64,000 nucleotides of DNA from Paludibacteraceae bacterium (GTDB lineage: Bacteria; Bacteroidota; Bacteroidia; Bacteroidales; Paludibacteraceae). Location: contig JAGCLD010000006.1 of NCBI GenBank assembly GCA_017647145.1, forward strand, positions 1 to 64,000, written 5' to 3'. The position numbers were made by a program, and so were the translations under genes. Below the pieces are notes generated by a model. That model saw nothing but the letters and a program-made list of their open reading frames with translations. It was not told where the DNA came from and ran no database searches. The stretch's first letter is position 1, and each line of letters starts with the position of its first letter. This document shows, in pieces, positions 37,805 through 49,909 of the stretch.

Positions 37805-38734
37805 ATGACATGTACAACAGACAGCACGGGTAAACTTTCAAAAAAATCGCAAGCTATTATCTCAGAGATAAAAGAATATATACTCATGGGTATTGGAGTG
37901 GTGTTCTATGTAATTGCATGGAAAGCATTCTTGCTGCCCTACACCATCGTTGGGGGAGGAGCAACAGGGATTTGTGCCATAGTATACTTTATCACTGAAA
38001 ACATTTTGGGTGCAGGCAACGGCATACCCATCTGGCTGTCATTCCTCATTCTTAACACCGTATTGTTGGTAATGGCAATCCGACTATTAGGGTTGAAATT
38101 CTGCATACGAACCATCTACAGCACCATCTTGATGACGCTCCTATTCCGTTTTGTACCACAAGCCGAAATAGGACAATTTCTAGGGGAAAATGACTCGTTG
38201 TTGGCATGTATATTAGGAGGTATCATGTGTGGAGGAGGATTAGCAATCAATTATTCAAGTGGAGGAAGCACAGGAGGAACAGACATCATTGCTGCCATGA
38301 TTAACAAACGCAGCAACATCACACTCGGAAGAGTATTACTCTACTGCGACTTAATAATAATCAGTTCATCCTACTTCATTGGCAATGGCATTACACCTAT
38401 CATCTATGGTTTGGTGAATATGACCATTCTTAGTTTCAGCGTAGACATGATGATGAACGGAAGACGTCAATACGTACAGTTCTTCATTTTCTCACCAAAA
38501 TTCGCAGAAATTGCCGACACCATTCACAGTGAGGTAGGAAGAGGTGTCACCCTACTGGATGGCACAGGATGGTACACTAAGCAGTCAATCAAAGTCATTA
38601 CTGTACTCGTAAGAAAAAATGAAGCACTGAAAGTCTTCAAATTAGTACACGAGATAGACCCTAATGCATTCGTATCACAAAGTGCTGCAGCAGGTGTTTA
38701 TGGTGCAGGCTTTGATACCATCAAAACTAAATAA
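37805..38734 (+). CDS. YitT-family membrane protein
   Basis: 309 residues: about six membrane helices with the family blocks VGGGATGICAIVY and SGGSTGGTDIIAAMI, then a soluble DUF2179 domain (about 220-300, GRGVTLLDGTGWYTKQ). Transport or sensing role is not established for the family. 32 nt after leuS and 9 nt before the flippase. Confidence 0.88.
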   Translation: MTCTTDSTGKLSKKSQAIISEIKEYILMGIGVVFYVIAWKAFLLPYTIVGGGATGICAIVYFITENILGAGNGIPIWLSFLILNTVLLVMAIRLLGLKFCIRTIYSTILMTLLFRFVPQAEIGQFLGENDSLLACILGGIMCGGGLAINYSSGGSTGGTDIIAAMINKRSNITLGRVLLYCDLIIISSSYFIGNGITPIIYGLVNMTILSFSVDMMMNGRRQYVQFFIFSPKFAEIADTIHSEVGRGVTLLDGTGWYTKQSIKVITVLVRKNEALKVFKLVHEIDPNAFVSQSAAAGVYGAGFDTIKTK

Positions 38735-38743
38735 AAAGCCATT

Positions 38744-40189
38744 GTGATTACCGACCAAAAAGCGATACGTGCATTGGCATGGAGCGCTCTTGACCGCACA
38801 TGCCAACAATTAGCACAACTACTTGTTGGCATTTTATTAGCACGTCTATTAGCTCCCTCCGATTTTGGTTTAATGGGAATTATCATGGTCTTTGCCGGGG
38901 TGTCTTACACATTAGTGGAGGGTGGCCTCGGACAAGCCGTCATAAAAGAGCACAAGAATGCTCATAGTTACTACTCCTCCGTGTGGTATATGCAGATGGC
39001 CATCTCATTATTAATTTACTGCACATTCTTCTTTACAGCACCCCTCATAGCCAAGTTCTTTCACCAAGAACACCTCACACACATTATCCGCGTGCTGTTT
39101 TTTGCATTAATATTTAATGCCGGTTATTTGATTCAATTCACTCAACTAACCATTCAACTCAATTACAAAGCAATAGCTTACATCAACTTCATATCAACCA
39201 TTCTGAGCGGCATTGCAGGAATCACACTAGCATATTGCAATGTAGGAGTATGGGCATTAGTAGTACAACAAGTATCTTATCACTTCATACGCCTATGTGC
39301 ATTCTCTCTACATACACGATGGAAACCACAAGGAAGATTTTCAACTGAGTTTATTCGAAAATACGGACGATTTAGTGCGAACTTACTAGGCACCGGACTA
39401 CTTAATGCGTTATTTACTAATTTGTACGCATTCTGCATAGGAAAATTATATCCCATCAAACAAACCGGCTACTACACACAAGCACAACGACAAAATGACA
39501 CCATACAGTTCACATTCATGTCCATCTTCAATAGTGTAAGCTACAATCTATTCGCACAGACACAACATAACATTCATCATCAAAAAGAACTATTCAATAA
39601 AATCATACACAAAGCCAACCTATTAACCATTCCTCTATTCATCATACTGGCAGCGACGAGCCCTGCCCTATTTGACCTATTATTGGGGAAACAATGGATA
39701 CCGGCTATTCCCTACTTTCAATTATTGTGCGTAAGCCAATTATTTACAATCACCGACCTACTCTGCTACAATCTATTAAATGCACGAGGAAATACCCAAC
39801 TGACATTCAGAGTGGAATGCCTAAAAAAAGGATGCATGCTATTTTCCTTACTGCTACTCCCAATAGGAATTCACTATACACTTATTGCCTACATAGGGAT
39901 ATGTTGGGTTTTCACCATCATATGGCTCTATTTGGTACATAAAGAAATCACACTCGGAGTACGGAGTATATGGCAAGACCTTGTGCCTGCCATCGCTATA
40001 GGATGTATTGCCGGTTGTCTGATATGGAATATCAATATCCTCATACCACAAGCCACTCCAGGATGGATGCTCACAAAGATTAGTATAGGATTCACTACCT
40101 ACGCACTCCTAACGGCAAAAGTATATCCACACCTTTTGCACGAAATCAAAATCATCATTAAAACTCTGCAATCTAACAAAGACGAATAG
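38744..40189 (+). CDS. Lipopolysaccharide/polysaccharide flippase (Wzx/MOP family)
   Basis: 481 residues from a GTG start; no in-frame ATG exists before the first helix. The N-terminus AWSALDRTCQQLAQLLVGIL and LLAPSDFGLMGIIMVF match polysaccharide flippases of the WzxC/PST group, with about 12-14 helices. It probably moves lipid-linked glycans across the inner membrane. It ends 3 nt from the stop of the convergent radical SAM gene, with no terminator between. Confidence 0.88.
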   Translation: MITDQKAIRALAWSALDRTCQQLAQLLVGILLARLLAPSDFGLMGIIMVFAGVSYTLVEGGLGQAVIKEHKNAHSYYSSVWYMQMAISLLIYCTFFFTAPLIAKFFHQEHLTHIIRVLFFALIFNAGYLIQFTQLTIQLNYKAIAYINFISTILSGIAGITLAYCNVGVWALVVQQVSYHFIRLCAFSLHTRWKPQGRFSTEFIRKYGRFSANLLGTGLLNALFTNLYAFCIGKLYPIKQTGYYTQAQRQNDTIQFTFMSIFNSVSYNLFAQTQHNIHHQKELFNKIIHKANLLTIPLFIILAATSPALFDLLLGKQWIPAIPYFQLLCVSQLFTITDLLCYNLLNARGNTQLTFRVECLKKGCMLFSLLLLPIGIHYTLIAYIGICWVFTIIWLYLVHKEITLGVRSIWQDLVPAIAIGCIAGCLIWNINILIPQATPGWMLTKISIGFTTYALLTAKVYPHLLHEIKIIIKTLQSNKDE

Positions 40190-40192
40190 CCA

Positions 40193-41173
40193 CTATTCCG
40201 TACAGTTTCTACACATTTCTATCGAAGAACGACTGTGCAATACTCGCTTTCTCAATGCCTGAGCACCAACACTCATCCATATATCTCGAAAAGACTGGTG
40301 ATGTAAATTACCCAGCACATGTTCAGCACCCTTGTCGAAACAACAACTACGCACATTACCCTCCACATCGATTACTGCTCCTGTCCACAAACGCCAACAA
40401 CGATTACGTAATTTACGCTTTAACACCCAACTCCCATCAGGCAAACAACGATAACGATTATACTTCTCACTACGAGGCATAAGAGGATCGCCATGAGGTA
40501 GGCTATAAAACTGTGCAGTCTTAAAAGAAAGCTTATCTGCCCCCATTGACTTATAGCGCTTACGAACCTCCTTCATCTCTTGTTCATTACTCCGCAACAC
40601 TAGCCACTGCAATTCCACTGTTGGATGAGTACAACGGAAACGTTTCTTCCAAGCAGACAAGTGCTGCATCCCCTCCACTACTCTACATAGTTCACCACCC
40701 ACTCTATATGTCGCATAGGCTTCTTGCGAAAGGCCATCCATACTAACAATCAGCTTATCAAGCCCTGACTCCACCAAAGCACGTGCCATAGGCTCATCCA
40801 ATAACTGTGCATTCGTAGAAACAATAGTATAGATACCCTTACTCTTAGCCTGCTTTATCATCTCACAAAGAGAAGGACACAACAGAGGCTCTCCTTGAAA
40901 ATAAAACTGAATACACAGCAAATAATCTCCCACCTCCTGCAATACACGCTGAAAAAGAGTTTGATTAAAATAGGACTTTTCTCGACGATACATACCCATT
41001 CCCGTAGGACATTGTGGACAACGCAGATTACACACATTAACAGGCTCCACCGACAAGAAATAAGGAAGATGATTCACTATCGGACGTTTCAACAAAGAAG
41101 ACAACAGATATCCTCCCCACAAACGACAACAATTTAACGTGCATTTTGTTATATGAGAAAGCGAGATGTACAT
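40193..41173 (-). CDS. Radical SAM/SPASM-domain protein
   Basis: 326 residues. The cluster motif is VCNLRCPQCP (C-x3-C-x2-C, near residue 52), followed by FYFQGEPLL, STNAQLL and IVSMDGLSQEAYATYR as in the SPASM group. The C-terminal SPASM-like cysteines are RSCCFDKG and SIEMCRNC. Substrate unknown; neighbouring flippase hints at cell-surface glycan or cofactor work, weakly. Tail-to-tail with the flippase. Confidence 0.87.
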   Translation of the reverse strand: MYISLSHITKCTLNCCRLWGGYLLSSLLKRPIVNHLPYFLSVEPVNVCNLRCPQCPTGMGMYRREKSYFNQTLFQRVLQEVGDYLLCIQFYFQGEPLLCPSLCEMIKQAKSKGIYTIVSTNAQLLDEPMARALVESGLDKLIVSMDGLSQEAYATYRVGGELCRVVEGMQHLSAWKKRFRCTHPTVELQWLVLRSNEQEMKEVRKRYKSMGADKLSFKTAQFYSLPHGDPLMPRSEKYNRYRCLPDGSWVLKRKLRNRCWRLWTGAVIDVEGNVRSCCFDKGAEHVLGNLHHQSFRDIWMSVGAQALRKRVLHSRSSIEMCRNCTE

Positions 41174-41302
41174 ACTAAGAAAAACACATTAAATTGAGCA
41201 AATTAGTTGTTTGAAGTGCAAAAAAACCAAGTTTTCTGTAATTATTTCAAAAAAAACAAGAAATTTCTTGCGCAAAATTACTTAAATTCATTGAAAAGAT
41301 TG

Positions 41303-41310
41303 TACATTTG
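41303..41310 (+). promoter_or_regulatory. -7 box of the TPR lipoprotein gene
   Basis: TACATTTG, 71 nt before the chosen ATG; -33 box not clear. The coding region has strong codon bias, suggesting high expression. Confidence 0.5.
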
Positions 41311-41381
41311 CACACATATTATGCAAAATTGAAAAGATAACTAATAACAATAATTGATTGTATAACACAAAAATCACGTTT

Positions 41382-43073
41382 ATGAAGAAAATTTTATTGA
41401 TGGCTGTGGCTTTCTTGGCCATATCTTTAAGTTCTTGTAAGGACATGGGAGCACCCACCGAAATTCGATGCAATCCTAATCCTCTCGTTGTTGTAGGTAA
41501 CTCAGTTAACGCTGACATCTCAGCTACATTCCCTGAAAAATATTTCAAAAAGAAAGCGGTACTTTGTGTAAAACCAGTTTTGAAATATGAAAACAAAGAA
41601 GTAGTTGCTGACTCTGCAGTTTTCGTAGGAGAAAAAGCTAAAGAAAACGGTATTAAAGTTGCTTATAAAGATGGTGGTAAACTTGAAATGTCTGCACACT
41701 TTGATTATGTTCCAGAAATGGCAAAGAGCGAATTGTTCTTGCGTTGTCGCGTGAAAGTTGGCAAAAAGACTTATGACATTCCTGACGTAAAAGTTGCTGA
41801 TGGTTTAGTAGCTATCGCTAAAATGGCTTCAGTAAAATCAGACGAACTTAAACCAGCTGTAACTCCTGACAAGTTCCAACGCATCATTCAAGAAATCCAA
41901 GAAGCTGACATCAACTTCTTAATCAACCAAGCTAACTTGCGTTCTTCTGAAACTAAAGCTGAAGACGTAAAAGCATTAACCACTGCAGTTAAAGAAGCTA
42001 ATGACAATGAAAGAAAAGCTATCAACGCTTTAGAAATCGCTGGTTACGCTTCTCCTGATGGTACAGAAGAGCTCAATGCTAAATTGGCTGAAAATCGTCA
42101 AAAAGCAGCAAGCAAGTTCTTGGCTAAACAACTTAAGAAAAGCAAAGTTGAAGCTGAAATAGCAAGCAAATTCACTGCTGAAGACTGGGAAGGATTCCAA
42201 AAATTAATGGAAGCATCAAGCATCCAAGACAAAGAATTAATCCTCCGTGTTCTTTCTATGTACACAGACCCAGAACAACGCGAACGCGAAATCAAGAATC
42301 TTGCTGCAGCATACAAAAACATCGCAGAAGAAATTCTTCCTGCATTGCGTCGTTCACGCATCCAATTAACCATTGACTTGATTGGTAAATCAGATGCTGA
42401 AATCTTAGCACTTTTGAAAGAAGATGCTTCACAATTATCAGTTGAAGAACTTCTCTTTGCTGCTACATTGGTAAACACAGCTGACGAAAAAATGGCAGTT
42501 TACGAAAAAGCAATGGAATTATATGCTACTGACTATCGCGCTTACAACAACGCTGGTTTGATTCAATACGAAAAGGGTAACATCAAAGAAGCAGCTCGTT
42601 TGTATGGTAAAGCATTAGAAATTGCTCCTGCTGATCCTAATATCAACTACAACGCTGCTGTTGCAGCAATGGCTGATGGTGACTTGGCTAAGGCTGAAGT
42701 ATTGTTAGGTAAAGCAGCCGGAACTTCATCTGACCTTGGCAATGCATTGGGTACGTTGTATGTAATGCAAGGTGACTATGAAAAGGCTCAAGCTTCTTTC
42801 AGCAAAGTTCCTTCTAACAACGCAGCATTGCAACAAATCTTGAACGAAGACTACAACGCAGCACGCAACACATTGGCTGCTGTAGCTAATCCAAACGGTA
42901 CTACCGCATATTTGCAAGCTGTTATTGCAGCACGCACTAATGATAAGGATGGTGTTTACAGCAACTTGAAAGTAGCTATTGAGAAAGATGCTACTCTTAA
43001 AGCTAAGGCTGCAAAAGATATTGAGTTTGCTAAGTTCATTGATGATGCAGAATTTGCAGCAATCATCAAATAA
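41382..43073 (+). CDS. TPR lipoprotein with an OmpA-like segment
   Basis: 563 residues. Lipoprotein signal MKKILLMAVAFLAISLSSC with Cys19; this start, rather than the one 8 codons earlier, puts the signal at the N-terminus. Residues 20-165 are a beta-rich domain. Residues about 205-250 (NALEIAGYASPDGTEELNAK, ENRQKAASKFL) resemble the peptidoglycan-binding OmpA family. TPR repeats follow at about 360-480 (AYNNAGLIQYEKGNIKEAAR). Likely an abundant periplasmic or outer-membrane lipoprotein tied to the cell wall. Similar TPR proteins are known in oral Bacteroidales; exact role unknown. Followed by a terminator. Confidence 0.85.
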   Translation: MKKILLMAVAFLAISLSSCKDMGAPTEIRCNPNPLVVVGNSVNADISATFPEKYFKKKAVLCVKPVLKYENKEVVADSAVFVGEKAKENGIKVAYKDGGKLEMSAHFDYVPEMAKSELFLRCRVKVGKKTYDIPDVKVADGLVAIAKMASVKSDELKPAVTPDKFQRIIQEIQEADINFLINQANLRSSETKAEDVKALTTAVKEANDNERKAINALEIAGYASPDGTEELNAKLAENRQKAASKFLAKQLKKSKVEAEIASKFTAEDWEGFQKLMEASSIQDKELILRVLSMYTDPEQREREIKNLAAAYKNIAEEILPALRRSRIQLTIDLIGKSDAEILALLKEDASQLSVEELLFAATLVNTADEKMAVYEKAMELYATDYRAYNNAGLIQYEKGNIKEAARLYGKALEIAPADPNINYNAAVAAMADGDLAKAEVLLGKAAGTSSDLGNALGTLYVMQGDYEKAQASFSKVPSNNAALQQILNEDYNAARNTLAAVANPNGTTAYLQAVIAARTNDKDGVYSNLKVAIEKDATLKAKAAKDIEFAKFIDDAEFAAIIK

Positions 43074-43094
43074 GACATAGTTCTCTTATGACAT

Positions 43095-43132
43095 AAAAAA
43101 GTGCTACACTTGAGGTGGCACTTTTTTTTATT
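43095..43132 (+). terminator. Terminator of the TPR lipoprotein gene
   Basis: AAAGTGC/GCACTTT extended by CAC/GTG after a 2-nt bulge, with eight T. Confidence 0.82.
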
Positions 43133-43210
43133 TTCTATACACTCCATTCGCTTTCACATCAGGAGATGAATAAATCCGGCCTAAAGTATTCTATTTCCGT
43201 CTTTTTTTAG

Positions 43211-43218
43211 TACTTTTG
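43211..43218 (+). promoter_or_regulatory. -7 box of asnS
   Basis: TACTTTTG, 65 nt before the asnS ATG; no clear -33 box. Confidence 0.45.
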
Positions 43219-43283
43219 CAGAACTATTCATGGAATGACTATCGAGTCACAACAACAAACACATATTTTTAGATAAATACATT

Positions 43284-44681
43284 ATGAAAAGAACAGTTAT
43301 CGTAGATGCTCTCCAATCAAAGGACTTTGGAAATACCATTCAGATTAAGGGATGGGTACGCACACGACGTGGCAACAAGAATGTTAATTTCATCGCACTT
43401 AATGATGGTAGTACCATCAACAACATACAGGTAGTGGTTGACATTGCTAAATTTGGCGAAGATTTTCTTAAACCTATCACAACAGGTTCTTGTATCTGTG
43501 TAGAGGGCACTCTTGTAGAGTCTATGGGTAAAGGCCAAAGTGTAGAGGTGCAAGCCGAAAGGATTCAGATTTACGGTACTGCTGATCCTGAGACTTATCC
43601 TTTACAGAAGAAGGGACATACGCTGGAGTTTTTACGTGAAATTGCTTATCTGCGTCCACGCACTAATACATTTGGTGCTGTGTTCCGCATGCGCCACCAC
43701 ATGGCCATGGCTATACATACTTTCTTCCATGAAAGAGGATTCTTCTATTTCCACACTCCGCTTATCACTGCTTCCGATTGTGAAGGTGCCGGCCAAATGT
43801 TTCAAGTCACTACTATGAACCTCTATGATTTGAAGAAGAACGAGAACGGACAGATTGACTATAGCAGAGATTTCTTTGGTAAACAAGCAAGTCTTACTGT
43901 ATCCGGACAATTGGAAGGTGAGTTAGGAGCATTGGCATTAGGTAAGATTTATACTTTTGGTCCTACTTTCCGCGCTGAGAATTCGAATACTCCACGCCAC
44001 TTGTCTGAATTTTGGATGATTGAGCCAGAAGTGGCCTTCAATGAAATAGAGGACAACATGGCACTTGCACAAGACTTTATCCAATATTGTGTTCGTTGGG
44101 CGTTGGATAATTGTCAAGACGACCTTAACTTCCTCTGCCAGATGTATGACAAAGAACTAATTGACAGACTTAAGTTTGTTACTGAAAACGACTTTGTACG
44201 TCTTACTTATACTGAGGGTATCAATATACTTAAAGAAGCTATTGCTAAAGGCAAAAAATTTGAATTCCCTGTGGATTGGGGCACAGACCTTCAATCTGAG
44301 CATGAGCGCTATCTTGTGGAAGAACATTTCAAAAAGCCTGTGATTCTCACTGACTATCCTAAAGAAATTAAGTCATTCTACATGAAGCAAAATGATGATG
44401 GTAAGACTGTTCGCGCCATGGATGTATTGTTCCCTAAGATTGGTGAGATCATCGGAGGTTCTGAGAGAGAAGATAATTACGACAAGCTTAAGCAACGTGC
44501 TAACGAAATGGGCGTTCCTGATAAGGATATTTGGTGGTATCTTGACACTCGTCGTTTTGGTAGTGCGCCTCACTCCGGTTTTGGTTTAGGATTTGAGCGT
44601 TTGCTTCTCTTTGTTACCGGAATGGCTAATATCCGTGACGTTATACCTTTCCCACGCACACCTAATAATGCTGAGTTCTAA
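43284..44681 (+). CDS. asnS: Asparaginyl-tRNA synthetase
   Basis: 465 residues. N-terminal OB-fold anticodon-binding domain (1-110, [20 protein letters not shown]), then a class II core with motif 2 [21 protein letters not shown] region (seen as [18 protein letters not shown]) and motif 3 [15 protein letters not shown] near the end. The [11 protein letters not shown] signature marks it as Asn rather than Asp specific. mnmD starts 7 nt later. Confidence 0.96.
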   Translation: MKRTVIVDALQSKDFGNTIQIKGWVRTRRGNKNVNFIALNDGSTINNIQVVVDIAKFGEDFLKPITTGSCICVEGTLVESMGKGQSVEVQAERIQIYGTADPETYPLQKKGHTLEFLREIAYLRPRTNTFGAVFRMRHHMAMAIHTFFHERGFFYFHTPLITASDCEGAGQMFQVTTMNLYDLKKNENGQIDYSRDFFGKQASLTVSGQLEGELGALALGKIYTFGPTFRAENSNTPRHLSEFWMIEPEVAFNEIEDNMALAQDFIQYCVRWALDNCQDDLNFLCQMYDKELIDRLKFVTENDFVRLTYTEGINILKEAIAKGKKFEFPVDWGTDLQSEHERYLVEEHFKKPVILTDYPKEIKSFYMKQNDDGKTVRAMDVLFPKIGEIIGGSEREDNYDKLKQRANEMGVPDKDIWWYLDTRRFGSAPHSGFGLGFERLLLFVTGMANIRDVIPFPRTPNNAEF

Positions 44682-44688
44682 TCGAAAG

Positions 44689-45348
44689 ATGGAAAGAAGC
44701 ATTGTTACTACAGAAGATGGTTCGCCTTCTATCTATGTTAAAGCGATAGACGAGTGTTATCATTCCACTCACGGGGCACGCCAGGAGTCTGAGCATATAT
44801 TTATACAAACCGCTTTGAGACAACATGCCTCAAAGCGGTTGTCTATTCTTGAAGTGGGCTTTGGCACCGGGCTTAATGCTCTGCTTACGTGTATTGAAGC
44901 ACCTCTACGAGAGTTGGATGTTCACTATACGGGCATTGAGCTCTATCCTATTTCTGGTCAGGAGATAGAGCAATTAGTGGCGTTTAGTCATCCTCATGAA
45001 GATGTTTTTTTACGCCTTCATCAAGTGACCTCTTCCGGGTTTACACCCATCACTTCTCATTTTCAACTCAAAAAGTTGGAGGTTGATTTTACTCAAATAG
45101 AGATAGAGGAAAACTCTGTGGACATCATCTACTTTGATGCTTTTTCTCCTGAGAAGCAACCGGAGATGTGGTCTCAAGAGCGTTTTGATATGCTGTATAA
45201 GGCATGTCGTCCGGGTGGTATACTGACTACGTATTGTGCAAAAGGAGTAGTGAGACGAGCGATGCAACATGCCGGATTTGTTGTTGAGAGACTGCCAGGC
45301 CCTCCTGGTAAGCGAGAAATCCTCAGGGCAAGAAAATTAGATATTTGA
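44689..45348 (+). CDS. mnmD: MnmD-like tRNA U34 methyltransferase (DUF752)
   Basis: 219 residues. SAM motif ILEVGFGTGLNALL near residue 53 and the family block YFDAFSPEKQPEMWSQERF with GGILTTYCAKGVVRRAM match the methyltransferase half of MnmC, which as a separate protein completes 5-methylaminomethyl-uridine in tRNA. No oxidase half is present. I chose the ATG 7 nt after the asnS stop; the longer frame starts within asnS. The fit to asnS suggests shared transcription. Confidence 0.87.
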   Translation: MERSIVTTEDGSPSIYVKAIDECYHSTHGARQESEHIFIQTALRQHASKRLSILEVGFGTGLNALLTCIEAPLRELDVHYTGIELYPISGQEIEQLVAFSHPHEDVFLRLHQVTSSGFTPITSHFQLKKLEVDFTQIEIEENSVDIIYFDAFSPEKQPEMWSQERFDMLYKACRPGGILTTYCAKGVVRRAMQHAGFVVERLPGPPGKREILRARKLDI

Positions 45349-45400
45349 CTATAGACAAGTATTGGGGTTCGGAAAGAACAACATTAAAGTGCCTTGATGG

Positions 45401-45477
45401 TATCTAGTTCCTATCTAGTTCCTATCTGTTTTGTATCTAGTGGTCCCGAGATGGTCGCGAGATGGTCGCGGTGATGC
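45401..45477 (+). repeat. 11-bp modular array F
   Basis: Seven 11-mers in register: TATCTAGTTCC twice, TATCTGTTTTG, TATCTAGTGGT, CCCGAGATGGT, CGCGAGATGGT, CGCGGTGATGC. It lies between mnmD and the gapA promoter. The rest of 45478-45657 is AT-rich without a gene. Confidence 0.9.
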
Positions 45478-45657
45478 GTGCTCTTGTATTCGTATTTGAT
45501 TGAACAAAGATAACAGAGAAATGTTATAATTATAGTCCGATCAGCCTCAAAAGCCCGGTCGTATAATTATATTTTATAAAATTTCACTCAAACTTATGCC
45601 ATTTTGAAAAGCCGACTTTACAAACCTTCCTTTTAAGGAAGAAAATCCGTAATATGC

Positions 45658-45688
45658 TTGGTTGCTTGAGCGTTTTTTTGTAACTTTG
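45658..45688 (+). promoter_or_regulatory. gapA promoter
   Basis: TTG-N20-TAACTTTG. The leader to the ATG is about 90 nt. Confidence 0.72.
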
Positions 45689-45763
45689 CCCTCGTTTTTG
45701 GCGTTTCTATTCAGTAGAAACAAAAACAAAAATAAAGACTAACCATTTGAAATAAAAGTATAA

Positions 45764-46783
<1,020 letters not shown>

Positions 46784-46810
46784 TAACAGACATTATTCAT
46801 AACCAACTAA

Positions 46811-46847
46811 AAAGGTATGCCGGATTATCTCCGACATACCTTTTTTT
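46811..46847 (+). terminator. gapA terminator
   Basis: AAAGGTATG/CATACCTTT extended by CGGA/TCCG, followed by seven T. Confidence 0.87.
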
Positions 46848-47008
46848 ATTGATTCATCTCTGGGAGAATAAGGGCGTGATTGTTGCTGAATAGCCCGCAA
46901 AAGTCAGGAGTTTATTTTGAGGAATATTAATCTTTGCTTCTGAAAGGAGTCGTAAGTGAACTGAAGGATGTGTTGCGTATATTTATAGGCTAATCAAAAA
47001 TTTTGCCG

Positions 47009-47016
47009 TACATTTG
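47009..47016 (+). promoter_or_regulatory. -7 box of uvrA
   Basis: TACATTTG, 25 nt before the chosen uvrA ATG and inside the longer frame, which supports the shorter start. Confidence 0.5.
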
Positions 47017-47041
47017 TAAGGTTAAATCAGCGAAAGATTGT

Positions 47042-49846
47042 ATGGCAGAAAAGAACAGACATATACTTATCAAAGGCGCACGTACGCATAATCTTAAAAA
47101 TGTCACACTTGAAATTCCTCGCAACCAACTTGTAGTCATAACCGGGCTCTCCGGAAGCGGGAAATCAAGTCTTGCTTTTGATACTTTATATGCTGAAGGT
47201 CAGAGAAGATATGTTGAGAGTCTCTCAGCCTATGCACGTCAATTTTTAGGTAAATTGCAAAAACCGGAAGTGGATTTCATCAAAGGTCTTCCGCCTGCGA
47301 TTGCGATACAACAAAAAGTAAGTACGCGTAATGCGAGGTCAACTGTTGGCACAGTGACGGAGATTTATGATTATTTGAAATTGCTTTTTGCACGTATAGG
47401 CAAAACCTATTCGCCCATTTCAGGGAAAGAGGTAAAAAGATATCAAGCCGAGGATATTGTAAGCCACATCATGAAACTGCCCATTGGGCTAAGGCTCATG
47501 TTGTTATTTCCTCTAAAAACGACTCAAGAGAGTAGTCTTAGCGAGCAATTATTACTGCTCCAAGCACAGGGGTTCAACCGCATTTTGATCGATGGTAAAG
47601 ACATGCGTATCAACGAATTGATAGATGAGCCAGCATGTGCTGTGGGCGGGAAAATCCATGTTGTTGTAGACCGCATCACCACAGACGGGCAACCATCTAC
47701 GGCCAATCGACTGACCGACTCGGTAGAAACTGCTCTATTTGAAGGGAAAGGCACATGTTCAATCTGTATAATACACGAGGATGGAAACAGAGAAGAACAG
47801 CATTTTTCTACACATTTTCAGGCAGACGGAATGCAGCTTACACTTCCATCACAACATTTGTTTAACTTTAATAATCCTCTTGGTGCTTGTCCGCAATGTG
47901 AGGGTTATGGTAAAATCATTGGAATAGACCCCGACTTAGTGGTGCCCGACAAGAATCTATCCATCTACGAAGAAGCCATTGCATGCTGGCGAGGCGAGAA
48001 AATGGGACTATGGAACAAAGAACTCATTGCCAATGCAGAGAAATTTGACTTTCCCATACACAAGCCTTTCTACCTGCTGACACAAGAGCAAAAAGACCTT
48101 ATCTGGCGAGGGAATGAATATTTCAGAGGACTGAACCGGTTTTTTGAGATGCTGGAAGAAAAGCAGTATGCAAAAATACAATACAGGGTGCTATTGTCAA
48201 GATATAGAGGGAAGACTAAATGTCCTTTGTGCGACGGGAAAAGGCTCAAACAAGAGGCTTACTACGTCAGGGTGGGCGACAAAAACATTGGAGAGATTAT
48301 AGAAATGAGTGTTAGAGACCTTTTAGCATGGTTTGACTCCCTTTCTCTTTCTGAACATGAACATAACATTGCCGATCGCCTTATACTTGAAATCACTAAC
48401 CGACTGCATTTCTTGGATGAAGTGGGGCTAAACTATCTCACTCTCAACCGTCCATCCAACACACTCTCGGGCGGCGAGAGCCAACGCATACACTTAGCCA
48501 CTTCTCTAGGCAGCAGTTTAGTGGGATCGCTCTACATCCTGGACGAGCCAAGCATAGGGTTACACCCACGTGACACACAACGACTTATCGGCGTGTTAAA
48601 ACAGTTGCGCGACATGGGAAATACAGTAGTGGTAGTGGAACACGATGAACAAATCATCAAGTCTGCAGACTACCTCATTGACATTGGTCCGGAAGCAGGA
48701 CGCAACGGAGGAGAAGTGCTATTTGCCACCCCTCTCAACCAGATTGACTACCTGAGCGAAACAGAAAAGCAAACATCACACACATGGGCCTACCTCACCG
48801 GCAAGGAACACCTTGACACGCCGGAATTTTATCGCAAATGGAACAACTACATACAAATAGACGGTGCCACTGAAAACAACTTAAAAAACCTTAGCATAAA
48901 ATTTCCTCTCAACATCATGAGCGTGGTTACAGGAGTTTCCGGCAGCGGTAAATCTACCTTAATCAAGCAAATACTCTATCCGGCCTTGAAAAAACACTAT
49001 GGCGGAACAGCACAAGCGGGAGGTAGTTTTAGCAAATTATCCGGAAGCCTACACCTGTTAAACGATGTAGAATTGATAGACCAAAACCCCATTGGCAAGT
49101 CTTCACGCTCCAACCCTGTAACCTATCTGAAGGCTTATGACGAGATAAGAAAACTCTTCGCTGAGCAACAACTATCCAAACAGATGGGGTACACAGCCGC
49201 TCACTTCTCATTTAACACTCCTGGCGGAAGATGTGAAGAGTGTCAAGGAGAAGGCACCATCACCGTGGAAATGCAATTCATGGCCGACCTCGTATTAGAG
49301 TGTGAACACTGCCATGGCAAACGCTTCAAATCCGACACATTGGAAGTGCTCTATCAGGAAAAAAACATACACGACATCCTTGAGATGACTGTAAACCAAG
49401 CCATTGAATTCTTCTCACAACAAAACGGCAACACCGAGCGAAAAATTGTCAAACGCCTGTTGCCTTTACAAGAAGTGGGCATCGGATACATCAAACTCGG
49501 ACAGTCAAGCAGCACACTCTCTGGTGGTGAAAGCCAGCGCGTGAAATTGGCAGCCTTTTTAGCAATGGAAAAACAAACGCCAACATTATTCCTCTTTGAC
49601 GAACCTACCACCGGGCTACATACGCATGACATAAAAACATTAATGAAAGCTATTAACGCTCTCATACACAAGGGTCATACGGTCATTATCATTGAGCACA
49701 ACATCGACGTTATCCGACAAGCCGACCACATCATTGACCTCGGACCAGAAGGAGGGGAAGAGGGAGGAAACATTATCTTTGAAGGCACTCCACAAGAACT
49801 CAAACAACTGAAACAAAGCGCCTCGCACACCGCAAAATTTATATAA
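47042..49846 (+). CDS. uvrA: Excinuclease ABC subunit A (UvrA family)
   Basis: 934 residues, full length. Two ABC modules: Walker [20 protein letters not shown] and [15 protein letters not shown], two LSGGESQR signatures, Walker [14 protein letters not shown] and [13 protein letters not shown]. Zinc-finger cysteines CPQC/CPLC and [16 protein letters not shown] are present. It finds bulky DNA damage with UvrB. The segment [17 protein letters not shown] differs from the classic IDQK form, so this may be the second of two UvrA paralogues that many Bacteroidales carry; this is low-confidence inference. A GNAT gene follows. Confidence 0.93.
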   Translation: MAEKNRHILIKGARTHNLKNVTLEIPRNQLVVITGLSGSGKSSLAFDTLYAEGQRRYVESLSAYARQFLGKLQKPEVDFIKGLPPAIAIQQKVSTRNARSTVGTVTEIYDYLKLLFARIGKTYSPISGKEVKRYQAEDIVSHIMKLPIGLRLMLLFPLKTTQESSLSEQLLLLQAQGFNRILIDGKDMRINELIDEPACAVGGKIHVVVDRITTDGQPSTANRLTDSVETALFEGKGTCSICIIHEDGNREEQHFSTHFQADGMQLTLPSQHLFNFNNPLGACPQCEGYGKIIGIDPDLVVPDKNLSIYEEAIACWRGEKMGLWNKELIANAEKFDFPIHKPFYLLTQEQKDLIWRGNEYFRGLNRFFEMLEEKQYAKIQYRVLLSRYRGKTKCPLCDGKRLKQEAYYVRVGDKNIGEIIEMSVRDLLAWFDSLSLSEHEHNIADRLILEITNRLHFLDEVGLNYLTLNRPSNTLSGGESQRIHLATSLGSSLVGSLYILDEPSIGLHPRDTQRLIGVLKQLRDMGNTVVVVEHDEQIIKSADYLIDIGPEAGRNGGEVLFATPLNQIDYLSETEKQTSHTWAYLTGKEHLDTPEFYRKWNNYIQIDGATENNLKNLSIKFPLNIMSVVTGVSGSGKSTLIKQILYPALKKHYGGTAQAGGSFSKLSGSLHLLNDVELIDQNPIGKSSRSNPVTYLKAYDEIRKLFAEQQLSKQMGYTAAHFSFNTPGGRCEECQGEGTITVEMQFMADLVLECEHCHGKRFKSDTLEVLYQEKNIHDILEMTVNQAIEFFSQQNGNTERKIVKRLLPLQEVGIGYIKLGQSSSTLSGGESQRVKLAAFLAMEKQTPTLFLFDEPTTGLHTHDIKTLMKAINALIHKGHTVIIIEHNIDVIRQADHIIDLGPEGGEEGGNIIFEGTPQELKQLKQSASHTAKFI

Positions 49847-49909
49847 AGAGTTGATCAGCAATTCCATTTCAAAATCAAACATATAGCAAACCTTAAAACA
49901 CTCAACATC

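Noticed and set aside
40190..40192. Possible hidden terminator or overlap between the flippase and the radical SAM gene
   Set aside because: Only three bases lie between the two stops and no hairpin is visible; nothing beyond tail-to-tail packing.
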